A stretch of 36,133 nt of DNA from an uncultured Clostridia bacterium (GTDB lineage Bacteria; Bacillota; Clostridia; Christensenellales; UBA1242), in NCBI GenBank assembly GCA_944362545.1, contig CALVTJ010000002.1:1-36133 (forward strand), written 5' to 3'. Made by a program: the position numbers and the translations under genes. Positions 1-7,075 of the stretch are shown piece after piece. Numbering within the stretch: position 1 is the first letter of the stretch; each line of letters starts with the position of its first letter. The notes under the pieces were generated by a model, which worked only from the letters and a program-made list of their open reading frames with translations, was not told the DNA's origin and made no database searches.

Positions 1-2
1 AA

Positions 3-59
3 ATTGGGGAGTTATTTAATAAAAAAAAGATATTAGTACAAATGATGTTGTTTGATTAA
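3..59 (+). CDS. possible C-terminal end of an upstream gene (partial)
   Basis: One frame is open from the left edge to a TAA at 57-59, giving 18 residues that end MMLFD. A U-tailed hairpin follows about 20 bases later, as expected after a gene. The other two forward frames close within 36 bases. The piece is too short to identify and an open frame of this length could arise by chance. Confidence 0.25.
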   Translation: MGELFNKKKILVQMMLFD

Positions 60-80
60 AACGGACAACAAATAAAAGAG

Positions 81-120
81 AGAACATGGTAGATTTTGTA
101 GTCTAATATGTTCTTTTTCT
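81..120 (+). terminator. rho-independent terminator
   Basis: AGAACAT at 81-87 pairs with ATGTTCT at 107-113. An inner TAGA/TCTA pair extends the stem. The hairpin is followed by a T-rich tail (TTTTCTT). It probably ends transcription of whatever lies to the left. Confidence 0.6.
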
Positions 121-145
121 TGTATAATCTTTAAAAGGAGGATTT

Positions 146-303
146 ATGTATCAAGGCAAAAGAAAAAACAAAAGATGGACTATTCAAGAAAAAAGGAAAT
201 TGTTTTACTCTATCTTGACCAACATATGGGTTGGAATGAAATTTTAAGAACTTTTAACATCCCTGGCGATGGTATGCTTCAAAGATGGATTGAACAATAT
301 CGG
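146..303 (+). pseudogene. transposase OrfA-like helix-turn-helix fragment, frameshifted
   Basis: A strong ribosome binding site (AAAGGAGG, 134-141) leads to ATG at 146. The first frame reads MYQGKRKNKRWTIQEK, then continues only after a shift at the A6 run (189-194) into the frame that reads IVLLYLDQHMGWNEIL and then the FNI..LQRWIEQYR segment. The joined 53-residue product has the basic start and helix-turn-helix pattern of IS3-type OrfA transposase subunits. After RWIEQYR (about 303) the homology stops and a different gene begins in the same frame. No orfB, inverted repeat or target duplication is visible, so this is an IS remnant. The exact IS family is not certain. Confidence 0.6.
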
Positions 304-330
304 ATGATTATAATATCTGTTGGAGTAAAA

Positions 331-1122
331 ATGGATAAAGGAATAACATTTTATTTTGGTTTTAATATTTCTCCAAAATTGCGAGCGAAAATGATTAGGC
401 AGGCGGGATTTAATTATGTGATTACAAATGCAGACAAGAGATTTAATAGACAAAACGGCAGTATCGCAAAACAGATTAAGTTGTTTAACAAGAATGGATT
501 GAAAGTTTCAAGTTTGCATATGACCTACAAATCTGAGGAATTGCCATACTTTTGGGAAGAAGGGAAATTTGGAGAAAAACTTAAAAAAAAGTTGATAAAA
601 GATGTTAAAATTGCGCACAAGTATGGTTTTCGTTGTGTTGTGGTTCATGTTGATGGGCAATTTTCTCAAATTGGATGCAATCGTTTGAAAGATATTTTGT
701 GTTTCTGTGATAAATATTGCATTCCTCTTGCTCTTGAAAATCTTGACAAAAATCATGAACTGTTGCAGAAAATTTTTGCAAATGTTCCAAGCAAGTGGTT
801 GAGATTTTGTTATGACAGCGGACATAATAATGTTTTTGATAGACAAACAAATTATTTACACGAATTTTCTGATAAACTTGTGACATTACATTTGCATGAT
901 AATGATGGTAGGGCAGATTTACATACAATTTCAAAGATCGTTTCAAGCATTGATTGGAACAAAATTGCTAAGGGTTTAAAAAATCATAAAGATCTTATTT
1001 TAGATTATGAACTTTTAAACAGAAAAGAAAATATGTTGAATGCTGAGGAATATTTGAGAGAGGCTTACAAACAAGCGAGTGATCTTGAAAAGAAAATCTT
1101 AGGATCAAATAAAAGGGCATAG
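331..1122 (+). CDS. sugar phosphate isomerase/epimerase-like TIM-barrel protein
   Basis: This 263-residue protein resembles the xylose-isomerase-like TIM barrel family (AP endonuclease 2 fold), whose members isomerise or epimerise sugars or inositols using divalent metal. Candidate metal ligands sit at the usual strand ends: the Glu of ALENLDK, the Asp and His of CYDSGHNN, the two His of LHLHDNDG, and a late Glu in LDYELL. The ATG at 331 is preferred because TGGAG lies at 321-325 and the barrel begins at once (GITFYFGF). The frame stays open upstream into the transposase remnant, so a longer fused product starting in that remnant is formally possible. The substrate cannot be told from sequence. 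Confidence 0.7.
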   Translation: MDKGITFYFGFNISPKLRAKMIRQAGFNYVITNADKRFNRQNGSIAKQIKLFNKNGLKVSSLHMTYKSEELPYFWEEGKFGEKLKKKLIKDVKIAHKYGFRCVVVHVDGQFSQIGCNRLKDILCFCDKYCIPLALENLDKNHELLQKIFANVPSKWLRFCYDSGHNNVFDRQTNYLHEFSDKLVTLHLHDNDGRADLHTISKIVSSIDWNKIAKGLKNHKDLILDYELLNRKENMLNAEEYLREAYKQASDLEKKILGSNKRA

Positions 1123-1343
1123 GCTTTTATAAGTTTATGCAAAAATTATATTATACAAAGATAGTGGAAACAAATAAATTGCCAATTTTTATATTTTTGC
1201 CAATGTGTGTGCCTTTTCAATATCTTTGCAAAATTCAATTTTTCCGTTTTTACGCAGAGGGGAATAAATGGAATTGGATTGTTTGACAAAAGTTATGGAC
1301 TGAATTTAAAATTTTTATATTATAAAGTGTAAAGGGGTGGACA
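1123..1343. other. intergenic region with weak promoter-like sequence
   Basis: No gene is seen in this AT-rich stretch. TTGCCAAT-like words occur twice around 1183-1206. CAAAGATA (about 1158) has a distant inverted copy TATCTTTG (about 1221). A TTGACA hexamer at 1283-1288 is followed 16 bases later by a weak TTTAAA, which could drive the next gene. Confidence 0.3.
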
Positions 1344-2051
1344 ATGAATCCAAAAGTTTTTGGATGGCAACATTTGACGTTTTTGGCAATTTTTGTTGTC
1401 TTCATGATTGTCAGTTTGGTTTTGATAAAAATGTTTGCCAAGAGCGAGAAAAGCAAACTTATTGTTGTCAAGGTTGTGGCAGTGTTGTTGTTTGCTTTTA
1501 TATTATGGAATAGAATTTCAATTGTTATATCCGAAAATGATTGGACAAGAATTGTTCCCGATTCATTTTGTGGCATGGGCAGTCTTGTGTTGTCGCTTGC
1601 TTGCCTGTTTGGCAAAAGAGACAACAATGTTTTGCACTTTGTCTTTTATGTGGCAGTTGTTGGTGGTTTTTTGACTTTAATTTATCCAGATTTTGTTGGA
1701 CAAAATCCATCGTTTCTTTATCAAAACACCATTTCTGGTCTTTTGCATCACGGTTTTTCTTTTTATCTTTGTGTGCTTTTGCTTCTGGTGGGTTGGTTTA
1801 CACCAAATTACAAAAAGTGGGCAAATGTTGTGATTGGCTTTATGGCATTTATCACAATCGGAACCTTTGAGATGTCCGTTTTTGGCTATGATAATGCGTT
1901 TTATATCAACAAACCAATCTTGTCTGGCACTCCACTGACAGTTTGGTTGATTGCTGTGATATTTATGGCGGTGTATGCTCTGTTTTTTGTTTGTTATGAA
2001 CTAATCAAAAAGAAGATACGCAAACATAAAGAAGTGGTGAAAGAAAAATAA
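1344..2051 (+). CDS. YwaF/TMEM164-like integral membrane protein
   Basis: This 235-residue, strongly hydrophobic protein has about six to seven membrane segments and a short basic C-terminal tail. The core pattern (short hydrophilic WNRI..., a CGMGSL segment, GGFLTLIYPDF, then a His in LLHHG) matches the YwaF-like membrane family (also called TP0381-type), whose biochemical role is not established. A good ribosome binding site (AAAGGGGTGG) precedes ATG 1344. A second, longer family member lies at 29110-30282 with the same GGILTFCYPD motif, so the genome keeps at least two divergent paralogues. It appears monocistronic, ending at a hairpin terminator. Confidence 0.65.
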   Translation: MNPKVFGWQHLTFLAIFVVFMIVSLVLIKMFAKSEKSKLIVVKVVAVLLFAFILWNRISIVISENDWTRIVPDSFCGMGSLVLSLACLFGKRDNNVLHFVFYVAVVGGFLTLIYPDFVGQNPSFLYQNTISGLLHHGFSFYLCVLLLLVGWFTPNYKKWANVVIGFMAFITIGTFEMSVFGYDNAFYINKPILSGTPLTVWLIAVIFMAVYALFFVCYELIKKKIRKHKEVVKEK

Positions 2052-2080
2052 AAAAGTCATTCAAAAGAGAATGACTTTTT
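2051..2080 (+). terminator. rho-independent terminator (possibly bidirectional)
   Basis: GTCATTC (2056-2062) pairs with GAATGAC (2069-2075) around a 6-base loop. It is flanked by A5 on the left and T5 on the right, so it could work in both directions between the converging genes. Confidence 0.8.
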
Positions 2081-2112
2081 GTTTACTATGTTTGTGGCAT
2101 TAAATATTTTGA

Positions 2113-2574
2113 TTACCTTCTATATTTTTTGTCTGTGATATTGTCAATAGCAATGACAAGTGCAACTAAAAATGGTAAATCTTCATCATTTGCATCAAGT
2201 TCAAAACCATCTGCTATCAAATTGATTTGACGGCGAATAGTTCCGACAACTTCACCATTTTTTAATATCTGAGTTGTCAAACCGAAGAATTTTCCATTTA
2301 TTTTGATTTCATCTTTATAGCCCAAAACAAAATATTCTTGATTAACATTAAACATTTTGTCCTTGACAGTGGCAATTTTATGTTTGTCTTTGTCATATAT
2401 ATAGGACTTATGAATAAAAAAGTTAAACTACTTGTTGCGAACTTTGAAAAGGCGGTTGCCATTTGTGTCACAAATGTGTTTTACATGGGTTATGCTAAAT
2501 GGTCTTCCTTTTACCTTGAAAACCGGATTTTTGTTCTCATCAACAACTCTGCCTTGAATGTGAATTTGTGACAT
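2113..2574 (-). pseudogene. LURP-one-related / tubby-like domain protein, interrupted by amber stop
   Basis: Reading the minus strand from ATG 2574-2572 gives MSQIHIQGRVVDENKNPV... through GNRLFKVRNK, a TAG at 2430-2428, then in the same frame FNFFIHKSYIYDKDKHKIATVKDK and a further 80 codons to 2113. The joined 153-residue product is a nearly complete LURP-one-related (scramblase/tubby-like) beta-barrel domain. It has the typical 'vkG', 'IcD.nGn.lfkvrnK' and 'IyD.d..kiatVkdK' repeats and a hydrophobic C-terminal helix (LVALVIAIDNI). A single nonsense change, probably from a Tyr codon, broke it. The 5' end abuts the flavin-reductase remnant with no ribosome binding site, so the promoter also seems lost. 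An 80-residue product from ATG 2355 is conceivable but would lack half the barrel. Confidence 0.65.
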
Positions 2575-2792
2575 TCCAAGGTGGAGAATATGGATGTGGA
2601 GTTATCGGAAAAGTTGTCAATGTGACCGCCGATGAAAAGTGCTTTAAGGATGGAAAACTTGACATGTCACTTGTTAATGCCATCGCTTTTGACCCATACA
2701 CACATGGCTATTACAAGATTGGCAGAAGATGTGGCGAGGCTTTTAAAGATGGTTTCAAACTTAAAGAAAAACCAGCGAAAAAGACAAAATAA
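2568..2792 (+). pseudogene. C-terminal remnant of a flavin reductase-like (FMN-binding split barrel) protein
   Basis: An open frame of 74 codons reads YGCGVIGKVVNVTADE, then NAIAFDPYTHGYYKIG and AFKDGFKLK. This matches the last third of the flavin reductase-like family (FMN-binding split barrel, about 190 residues), including the 'GKVVNV..DE' strand and the 'FDP..H.Y...G...G.AF.DG..L' end. The first two thirds are absent. The ORF has no convincing ribosome binding site, and its left edge falls at the 5' end of the broken minus-strand gene. I read it as a deletion scar. Confidence 0.6.
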
Positions 2793-2837
2793 AATCAATT
2801 TTAGGCTACTGAAAATCTGACAGTAAAACAATTAAAA

Positions 2838-2869
2838 AAAAGACTGCAAAATGAGGCAGTCTTTTTTCT
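2838..2869 (+). terminator. rho-independent terminator (possibly bidirectional)
   Basis: GACTGC (2842-2847) and GCAGTC (2856-2861) form the stem, extended by A/T pairs on both sides, with T6 downstream. It lies between the flavin-reductase remnant and the minus-strand ABC-F gene and could serve both. Confidence 0.75.
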
Positions 2870-2965
2870 TTAATGTTTCAAAAATTGATGTGCGCGATGC
2901 AATTTTTGTGCATTTTGTGATATTTTTTTTGTTTTTTATCTTTTTGCTTTAAGTTTTTGTTGATT

Positions 2966-4582
2966 TTATTCCAGCGTGTTTATAAGATAATAATATTCCA
3001 AAAGTTCGCGTGAATAATCTATGATTTTTCCTTCTGGCAAAACAAGCATGCGGGTTATGCCGAGTTGTTCGACAAAACTTGGGTTGTGACTGACAAGAAG
3101 GAGAGTTCCGCTGTATTCTCCAAAATTTTCACCAATCACGGTCTGTGTGTCTGGGTCAAGGTGGTTTGTTGGTTCATCCAAAATCAAAAAATTGGCCTTT
3201 TGCAGAAGCAGTTTGCAAAGTGCCACTCTGGCTTTTTCGCCTGGTGAGAGAATATCAACTTTTTTGAAAACTTGGTCGTCAAAGAAAAGAAAGTTTCCAA
3301 GGATATTTCGAAGTTGCAAGTCTGAAAAATGTTCGTTTTGTACATTTTCAAAAATGGTTTTATCTTCTTCCAAAATTTCAAGTTCTTGTGCATAATATGC
3401 GATATCTGTTTTGCTTCCAAAGTTGATTGTACCGGCGGTTGGATGAAGTTTGCCCATGATGAGTTTCAAAAGGGTGGACTTGCCTGTTCCATTTTCGCCG
3501 ACAATCAAAAATTTTTCGCCATCTGTGAGATTGAATGAAAGGTTTTCATAAAGATTTTCTTTTTCATCATAATGAAATGTCAAATTTTGCACTGATAGTG
3601 GTATCTTTGAGCCGGTGCGCTTTGGTTCGATATCCATCTTCACTCGTTTATAGACCTTTTCACGCTGTTCAAGTTGCGCTTTTTTCTTTTCAAGTTTGAT
3701 TTCGCGGTCTTGTCCCATGCGTTTGAGATTGTGATTTGTTCGACTAGCTTGTCTTGCTTTTAAAACAAAATCTTCAAGTTTTTTGATTTCTTTTTCTTGC
3801 TGTTGGATGCGAATTTCTTTGAGTGTGCGCTCCTGCAAAAGTTTTTGTTTGAAATTTGTGTAATCACCACTATATATTTTGATTTTGTGTGTGACTTTGT
3901 TTATGAACATCACTTTGTTTATGATTTTGTTTAAAAAATCGATGTCGTGACTGACAATAAGCACTGTGCCTTTGTAGTTTTTGAGATAATTTGTCACAAA
4001 ATCTTTTGTGCTGGCATCAAGGTGGTTTGTCGGTTCATCCAAAAGCAAAAGGTTTGGATTGCCATACAAAATGCCGGCAATTGCCACTTTTGATTTTTGC
4101 CCGCCGGAAAGTTGTCCAACTTTGGAATTTAACAAATTGTCATCAATCTGCATTTGGTCAATGATATCAAGCAAAATGTTTTCGGCGTTATAACAATCTA
4201 AAAGGTCAAGTTCCTGTTGGAGCGAACCCATCTCTGCCAAAAGGGCGTTTGTGTTTTCGCTTTGATTTGAAAGTTCGGTATAAATTTCTTCCAAGCGCTT
4301 GTTTATCTTTTCAATTGGTCTGGATGCGCAGAGATATTCCCAAACTGTCATGTTTGGGTCTTCAAATTTGATTTCTTGTGGCAAATAGCCAATGCGAGCA
4401 CTGCCGATGTAAAGTTGTCCAGAGTCGAGTTCTTGTTGACCGAGAATGACTTTGAAAAGGGTGGTTTTGCCCGCGCCATTGACGCCAACAATGCCGACCT
4501 TGTCGAGATTGTCAATTTGGAAAGAAGCATCATCATAGATGACTTCGGTGCCAAGTTTGAGATAGATGTCTGTCGCTTTCAT
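2966..4582 (-). CDS. ABC-F family ATP-binding protein
   Basis: This 538-residue protein has two ABC ATPase cassettes in one chain and no membrane segments, as in ABC-F translation factors and ribosomal-protection proteins. Domain 1 has Walker A GVNGAGKTT (33-41), signature LSGGQ and LLLLDEPTNHLD. Domain 2 has GENGTGKST, signature LSPGE and LILDEPTNHLD. Between them is the charged helical linker typical of the family (KEIRIQQQEKEIKKLEDF region), which reaches the ribosomal tRNA sites. There is no long C-terminal extension. The ribosome binding site (AAAGGA) lies in the 9-base gap after the PP2C-like gene, so the two are co-transcribed. The neighbouring TetR and exporter suggest a role in drug tolerance, but housekeeping ABC-F roles cannot be excluded. 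Confidence 0.85.
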   Translation of the reverse strand: MKATDIYLKLGTEVIYDDASFQIDNLDKVGIVGVNGAGKTTLFKVILGQQELDSGQLYIGSARIGYLPQEIKFEDPNMTVWEYLCASRPIEKINKRLEEIYTELSNQSENTNALLAEMGSLQQELDLLDCYNAENILLDIIDQMQIDDNLLNSKVGQLSGGQKSKVAIAGILYGNPNLLLLDEPTNHLDASTKDFVTNYLKNYKGTVLIVSHDIDFLNKIINKVMFINKVTHKIKIYSGDYTNFKQKLLQERTLKEIRIQQQEKEIKKLEDFVLKARQASRTNHNLKRMGQDREIKLEKKKAQLEQREKVYKRVKMDIEPKRTGSKIPLSVQNLTFHYDEKENLYENLSFNLTDGEKFLIVGENGTGKSTLLKLIMGKLHPTAGTINFGSKTDIAYYAQELEILEEDKTIFENVQNEHFSDLQLRNILGNFLFFDDQVFKKVDILSPGEKARVALCKLLLQKANFLILDEPTNHLDPDTQTVIGENFGEYSGTLLLVSHNPSFVEQLGITRMLVLPEGKIIDYSRELLEYYYLINTLE

Positions 4583-4591
4583 AACATTCCT

Positions 4592-5422
4592 TTAAAATTC
4601 CGCAACAAAAATGCTGGCATCATCACGAACTTTAAAGCGTGGAAATTTGTTGCATTTTTTGTCTTTTTCTTGTGCATCAAAAAGAATTTTGTATATGTCT
4701 TTGAGTTTTTCGCCGTTTGATATTTTTTCACAGAGTTCGGCTGGACTTGTGATGTTGAAAGTTTCAAAAATTTCACTGAAACCATCTGTCATGCCGACAA
4801 TTTGTGAGATTTGGGAAAGAGAAACCTTTTGGTAAAATCCATGTCTTATTGCTCTTTTGTCACTAGACAAAATCCAATAGCCATTTTTTGTGTTTTGTGA
4901 AAGCCGTGCTTTAAGTAAAAATGGGGTGATATATTTGTCGGTATCCACAAGGTCAATTTTCTCTTGTTTTGCATGCTCTTTCATTATTTCAATATTTTGT
5001 TTGTCGAGAGTGCGTAATTTTTGTGTTGTCAAAATTTTGACATCACCAGAACGGTTTTTTGTGACAATGGTGCAATCTCCAAGCACAAAAAATTCAATTT
5101 TTTTGCCAATTTTTCTAAACAGTGCAATGCAAGCACTTGGTCGTGACACAACAAGTTTTGCACCGCGAAATTGGTCAAATTTTTGATTTGTAAATGTGAT
5201 TGCTTGCTTGAGAATCTTTCTGAGAGATTTTTTCTTTGACAAATTTGCTATCAAAAAGTTTCCTAATGTTTGTGAAAACCAGCGTGCATCGGTTTTTTCA
5301 TCTGTCACATGCTCGCCTGTAAGCCCCGTCGCCCCATCCAGCACAAATCCAAAATCTTCACAGACATATACAAAATCTTCGTTTGAGATTTTTCCCGCTT
5401 TCGTAAAAGAATCAATTTTCAT
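4592..5422 (-). CDS. PP2C-like protein phosphatase
   Basis: This 276-residue soluble protein has the PP2C (PPM) metal-dependent Ser/Thr phosphatase motifs in order: NED (14-16), VLDGATG (27-33), a SPSACIA-like strand (SRPSACIALF), FVLGDC, MTDGF and a C-terminal DDAS. The two-metal aspartates (Asp29 and the Asp of MTDGF and DDAS) are present, so it should be active. The ATG at 5422 is chosen because AAAGGAG lies just upstream and because it overlaps the tetR stop as ATGA (5422-5419), which implies translational coupling. An upstream in-frame start would only add residues encoded within tetR. Its target is unknown. A phosphatase between a TetR regulator and an ABC-F gene is unusual. Confidence 0.75.
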   Translation of the reverse strand: MKIDSFTKAGKISNEDFVYVCEDFGFVLDGATGLTGEHVTDEKTDARWFSQTLGNFLIANLSKKKSLRKILKQAITFTNQKFDQFRGAKLVVSRPSACIALFRKIGKKIEFFVLGDCTIVTKNRSGDVKILTTQKLRTLDKQNIEIMKEHAKQEKIDLVDTDKYITPFLLKARLSQNTKNGYWILSSDKRAIRHGFYQKVSLSQISQIVGMTDGFSEIFETFNITSPAELCEKISNGEKLKDIYKILFDAQEKDKKCNKFPRFKVRDDASIFVAEF

Positions 5423-5967
5423 TTTTTCTCCTTTGTTTTGCTTGCAATAATGTTGTTTATATAGCCGATGCACTGTTTGCATAGGTCATCAAGCGACATT
5501 TCAATCTTGCCTTCAAGATAATCAAAATAAAGCCCTGTCAAGCCGTTTATGATAAACAATATCATGATTTCATCCACATTCGGCATGATTTCTTTGACTT
5601 GTGTGATAAACTTCAAAATCAAATTGTCAAGCACAGTTTTTGAAAGGCCTTTAACAATTGGCTTGTAGTTTTTCTCTTGCTGTTTGAAATATTCCACAAG
5701 CGAATACAAAAAATCGGAAACATCGGCAAGTGGCGAGTGCTTTTTGAGAAGTTTGAGAAGTTCTTCAAACAGGTTGTTTTCTATCTCTTCCACCACATCC
5801 ATGATGTTGTTGTAGTGGTTGTAAAATGTTCCGCGATTGATGTTTGCCACTTTCACAATGTCCGAAACCGTGATGGATGAGATGTCTTTTTGACTGTTTA
5901 AGAGTTTGACAAGTGCTTCCCTTATCAATGTTTTTGAACGAATGGCATTTCGATATTCTGCTTTCAT
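5419..5967 (-). CDS. TetR/AcrR family transcriptional regulator
   Basis: This 182-residue protein has an N-terminal helix-turn-helix of TetR type (IREALVKLL...ITVSDIVKVANINRGTFYNHYNN), followed by an all-helical ligand/dimer domain similar to the DhaS/TetR C-terminal class found in Clostridia. The ATG at 5967 is preferred because GGAG lies 6 bases upstream; earlier starts (ATG 5979 and a TTG) have poorer sites. It is the first gene of a minus-strand operon with the PP2C-like and ABC-F genes and is divergent from an ABC exporter operon. It probably represses both from the palindromes between them. The inducing ligand is unknown. Confidence 0.85.
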   Translation of the reverse strand: MKAEYRNAIRSKTLIREALVKLLNSQKDISSITVSDIVKVANINRGTFYNHYNNIMDVVEEIENNLFEELLKLLKKHSPLADVSDFLYSLVEYFKQQEKNYKPIVKGLSKTVLDNLILKFITQVKEIMPNVDEIMILFIINGLTGLYFDYLEGKIEMSLDDLCKQCIGYINNIIASKTKEKK

Positions 5968-6000
5968 GTTTTTCTCCATAATTTTCAACAAATATTTTGT

Positions 6001-6039
6001 TTGTGTTTAATATTACACAATATTTTCTTTTCTTGTCTA
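6001..6039 (-). promoter_or_regulatory. promoter and palindrome for the tetR operon
   Basis: On the minus strand TAGACA (6039-6034) and TAATAT (6015-6010) stand 18 bases apart, a reasonable sigma-A promoter. The -10 is enclosed by the palindrome TTGTGT-N8-ACACAA (6001-6020), a candidate autoregulatory operator. Confidence 0.5.
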
Positions 6040-6084
6040 TCAAAATGATATGACTTTGATTTTGTTTTGATATATAATATCATT
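6038..6084 (+). promoter_or_regulatory. promoter and overlapping palindromes for the ABC exporter operon
   Basis: ATGACT (6050-6055) and TATAAT (6073-6078) are 17 bases apart. The -10 lies inside a perfect 15-base palindrome, TGATAT-ATA-ATATCA (6068-6082). Two further inverted pairs span the promoter: TATCAAAA (6038) with TTTTGATA (6065), and AATGATAT (6044) with ATATCATT (6077). Binding here by the divergent TetR would block the polymerase. Which pair is the real operator cannot be decided by eye. Confidence 0.55.
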
Positions 6085-6139
6085 GTGTTCAATTTTAGTC
6101 AAATGTCTAAAATTAATAATTGAAAAAAGGAGGAGACTT

Positions 6140-7075
6140 ATGAGCGTTATTGAAGTTGACAATCTGACAAAAGACTATGGTTCTGGCCGTGGCGTTTTTG
6201 ATGTTTCCTTCAATATTGAAAAGGGCGAAGTGTTTGGTTTTCTTGGTCCAAATGGTTCTGGCAAGTCCACAACAATAAGGCATCTTATGGGGTTTTCCAA
6301 GCCTGATAGTGGCGAAACAAAGATTTTTGGCAAAGACACATTCAAGCGCTATTATGACATTTTGAAAGATGTGGGATACATTCCTGGTGAAATCGCTCTG
6401 CCGGAAGGATTGACAGGGTGGGAATTTATCCGTATGATTCAGGATATGACCAAAATTCACAATGAAGAGCGACTTCAAAAGGTTTTAAACCTCTTCGAAC
6501 TCAATGACACAAATTTGCGTTGTGAAACAAAGCGCATGAGTCTTGGTGTCAAGCGAAAACTTGCTGTGGTGGTGGCATTTATGAATGATCCAGATGTTTT
6601 GATTTTGGATGAACCAACCAGCGGGCTTGATCCAGTTATGCAAGAGGTTTTCATTGACTTTGTTAAAGAAGAAAAGAAACGTGGAAAGACCATTTTGCTT
6701 TCCAGCCACATTTTCAGTGAAGTTGAAGCGACTTGTGACCGCATTGCCATCATCAAAGATGGGCGCATTGTGTCGGAGTTTGTGGCAGATGACTTGAAAC
6801 ACACAAGCACAAAATATTATGTCGTTGATTTTGAAAAGAAAGGAGAATATGAAGTTTTTTGTGAGAAGTTTAAGCACACAACAAAAATCAAAATCATTGA
6901 CTGTGATGATGAAAAGAAAGAAGTTTTGATTTGCACAAACGATAAGCATATCAATTATGTTGTGGAAGTTTTGAATGATTATGCCATTAAGGAATTTTCA
7001 AACAAGAAGGAGACGCTGGAAGATTATTTCATGAAATTCTACAAAGAAGACAAAGATTTTGGAGGTGCATTGTGA
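6140..7075 (+). CDS. ABC transporter ATP-binding protein (exporter, subunit 1)
   Basis: This 311-residue ATPase has Walker A GPNGSGKST (36-44), a Q-loop region, a degenerate signature MSLGVKRK in place of LSGGQ, Walker B VLILDEPTSGLD and the H-loop LLSSHIF, followed by an 80-residue C-terminal domain typical of ABC-2 drug/lipid exporter ATPases. The ATG at 6140 follows AAAAGGAGGAG. It is the first gene of a three-gene operon, and its stop overlaps the next start (GTGA at 7072). The second ATPase is closely similar (shared LTKDYG.GRG.FD start), so the pair likely arose by duplication and may form a heterodimer on the single permease. Substrate unknown. Confidence 0.85.
   Translation: MSVIEVDNLTKDYGSGRGVFDVSFNIEKGEVFGFLGPNGSGKSTTIRHLMGFSKPDSGETKIFGKDTFKRYYDILKDVGYIPGEIALPEGLTGWEFIRMIQDMTKIHNEERLQKVLNLFELNDTNLRCETKRMSLGVKRKLAVVVAFMNDPDVLILDEPTSGLDPVMQEVFIDFVKEEKKRGKTILLSSHIFSEVEATCDRIAIIKDGRIVSEFVADDLKHTSTKYYVVDFEKKGEYEVFCEKFKHTTKIKIIDCDDEKKEVLICTNDKHINYVVEVLNDYAIKEFSNKKETLEDYFMKFYKEDKDFGGAL

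Noticed and set aside
189..194. Programmed -1 frameshift of the IS3 orfA/orfB kind at the A6 run
   Set aside because: The codon phase does not place the run as a classical X-XXY-YYZ slippery heptamer, and no orfB follows. A simple indel in a homopolymer fits better.
605..946. Long antisense open frames opposite real genes (for example within the isomerase, groEL and addA)
   Set aside because: They lack ribosome sites and recognisable domains and lie wholly inside well-supported genes. Low-GC coding DNA commonly leaves such shadows.
1158..1228. Distant inverted repeat CAAAGATA/TATCTTTG as a structured RNA
   Set aside because: The 8-base arms are 55 bases apart with no further pairing visible, which is expected by chance in AT-rich sequence.
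2428..2430. In-frame TAG inside the LURP-one-like gene as evidence for stop-codon recoding
   Set aside because: Several intact genes in the window (the isomerase, aspS, asnS, the BclA-like gene) end in TAG, so it is a normal stop here and a nonsense mutation is the simpler reading.
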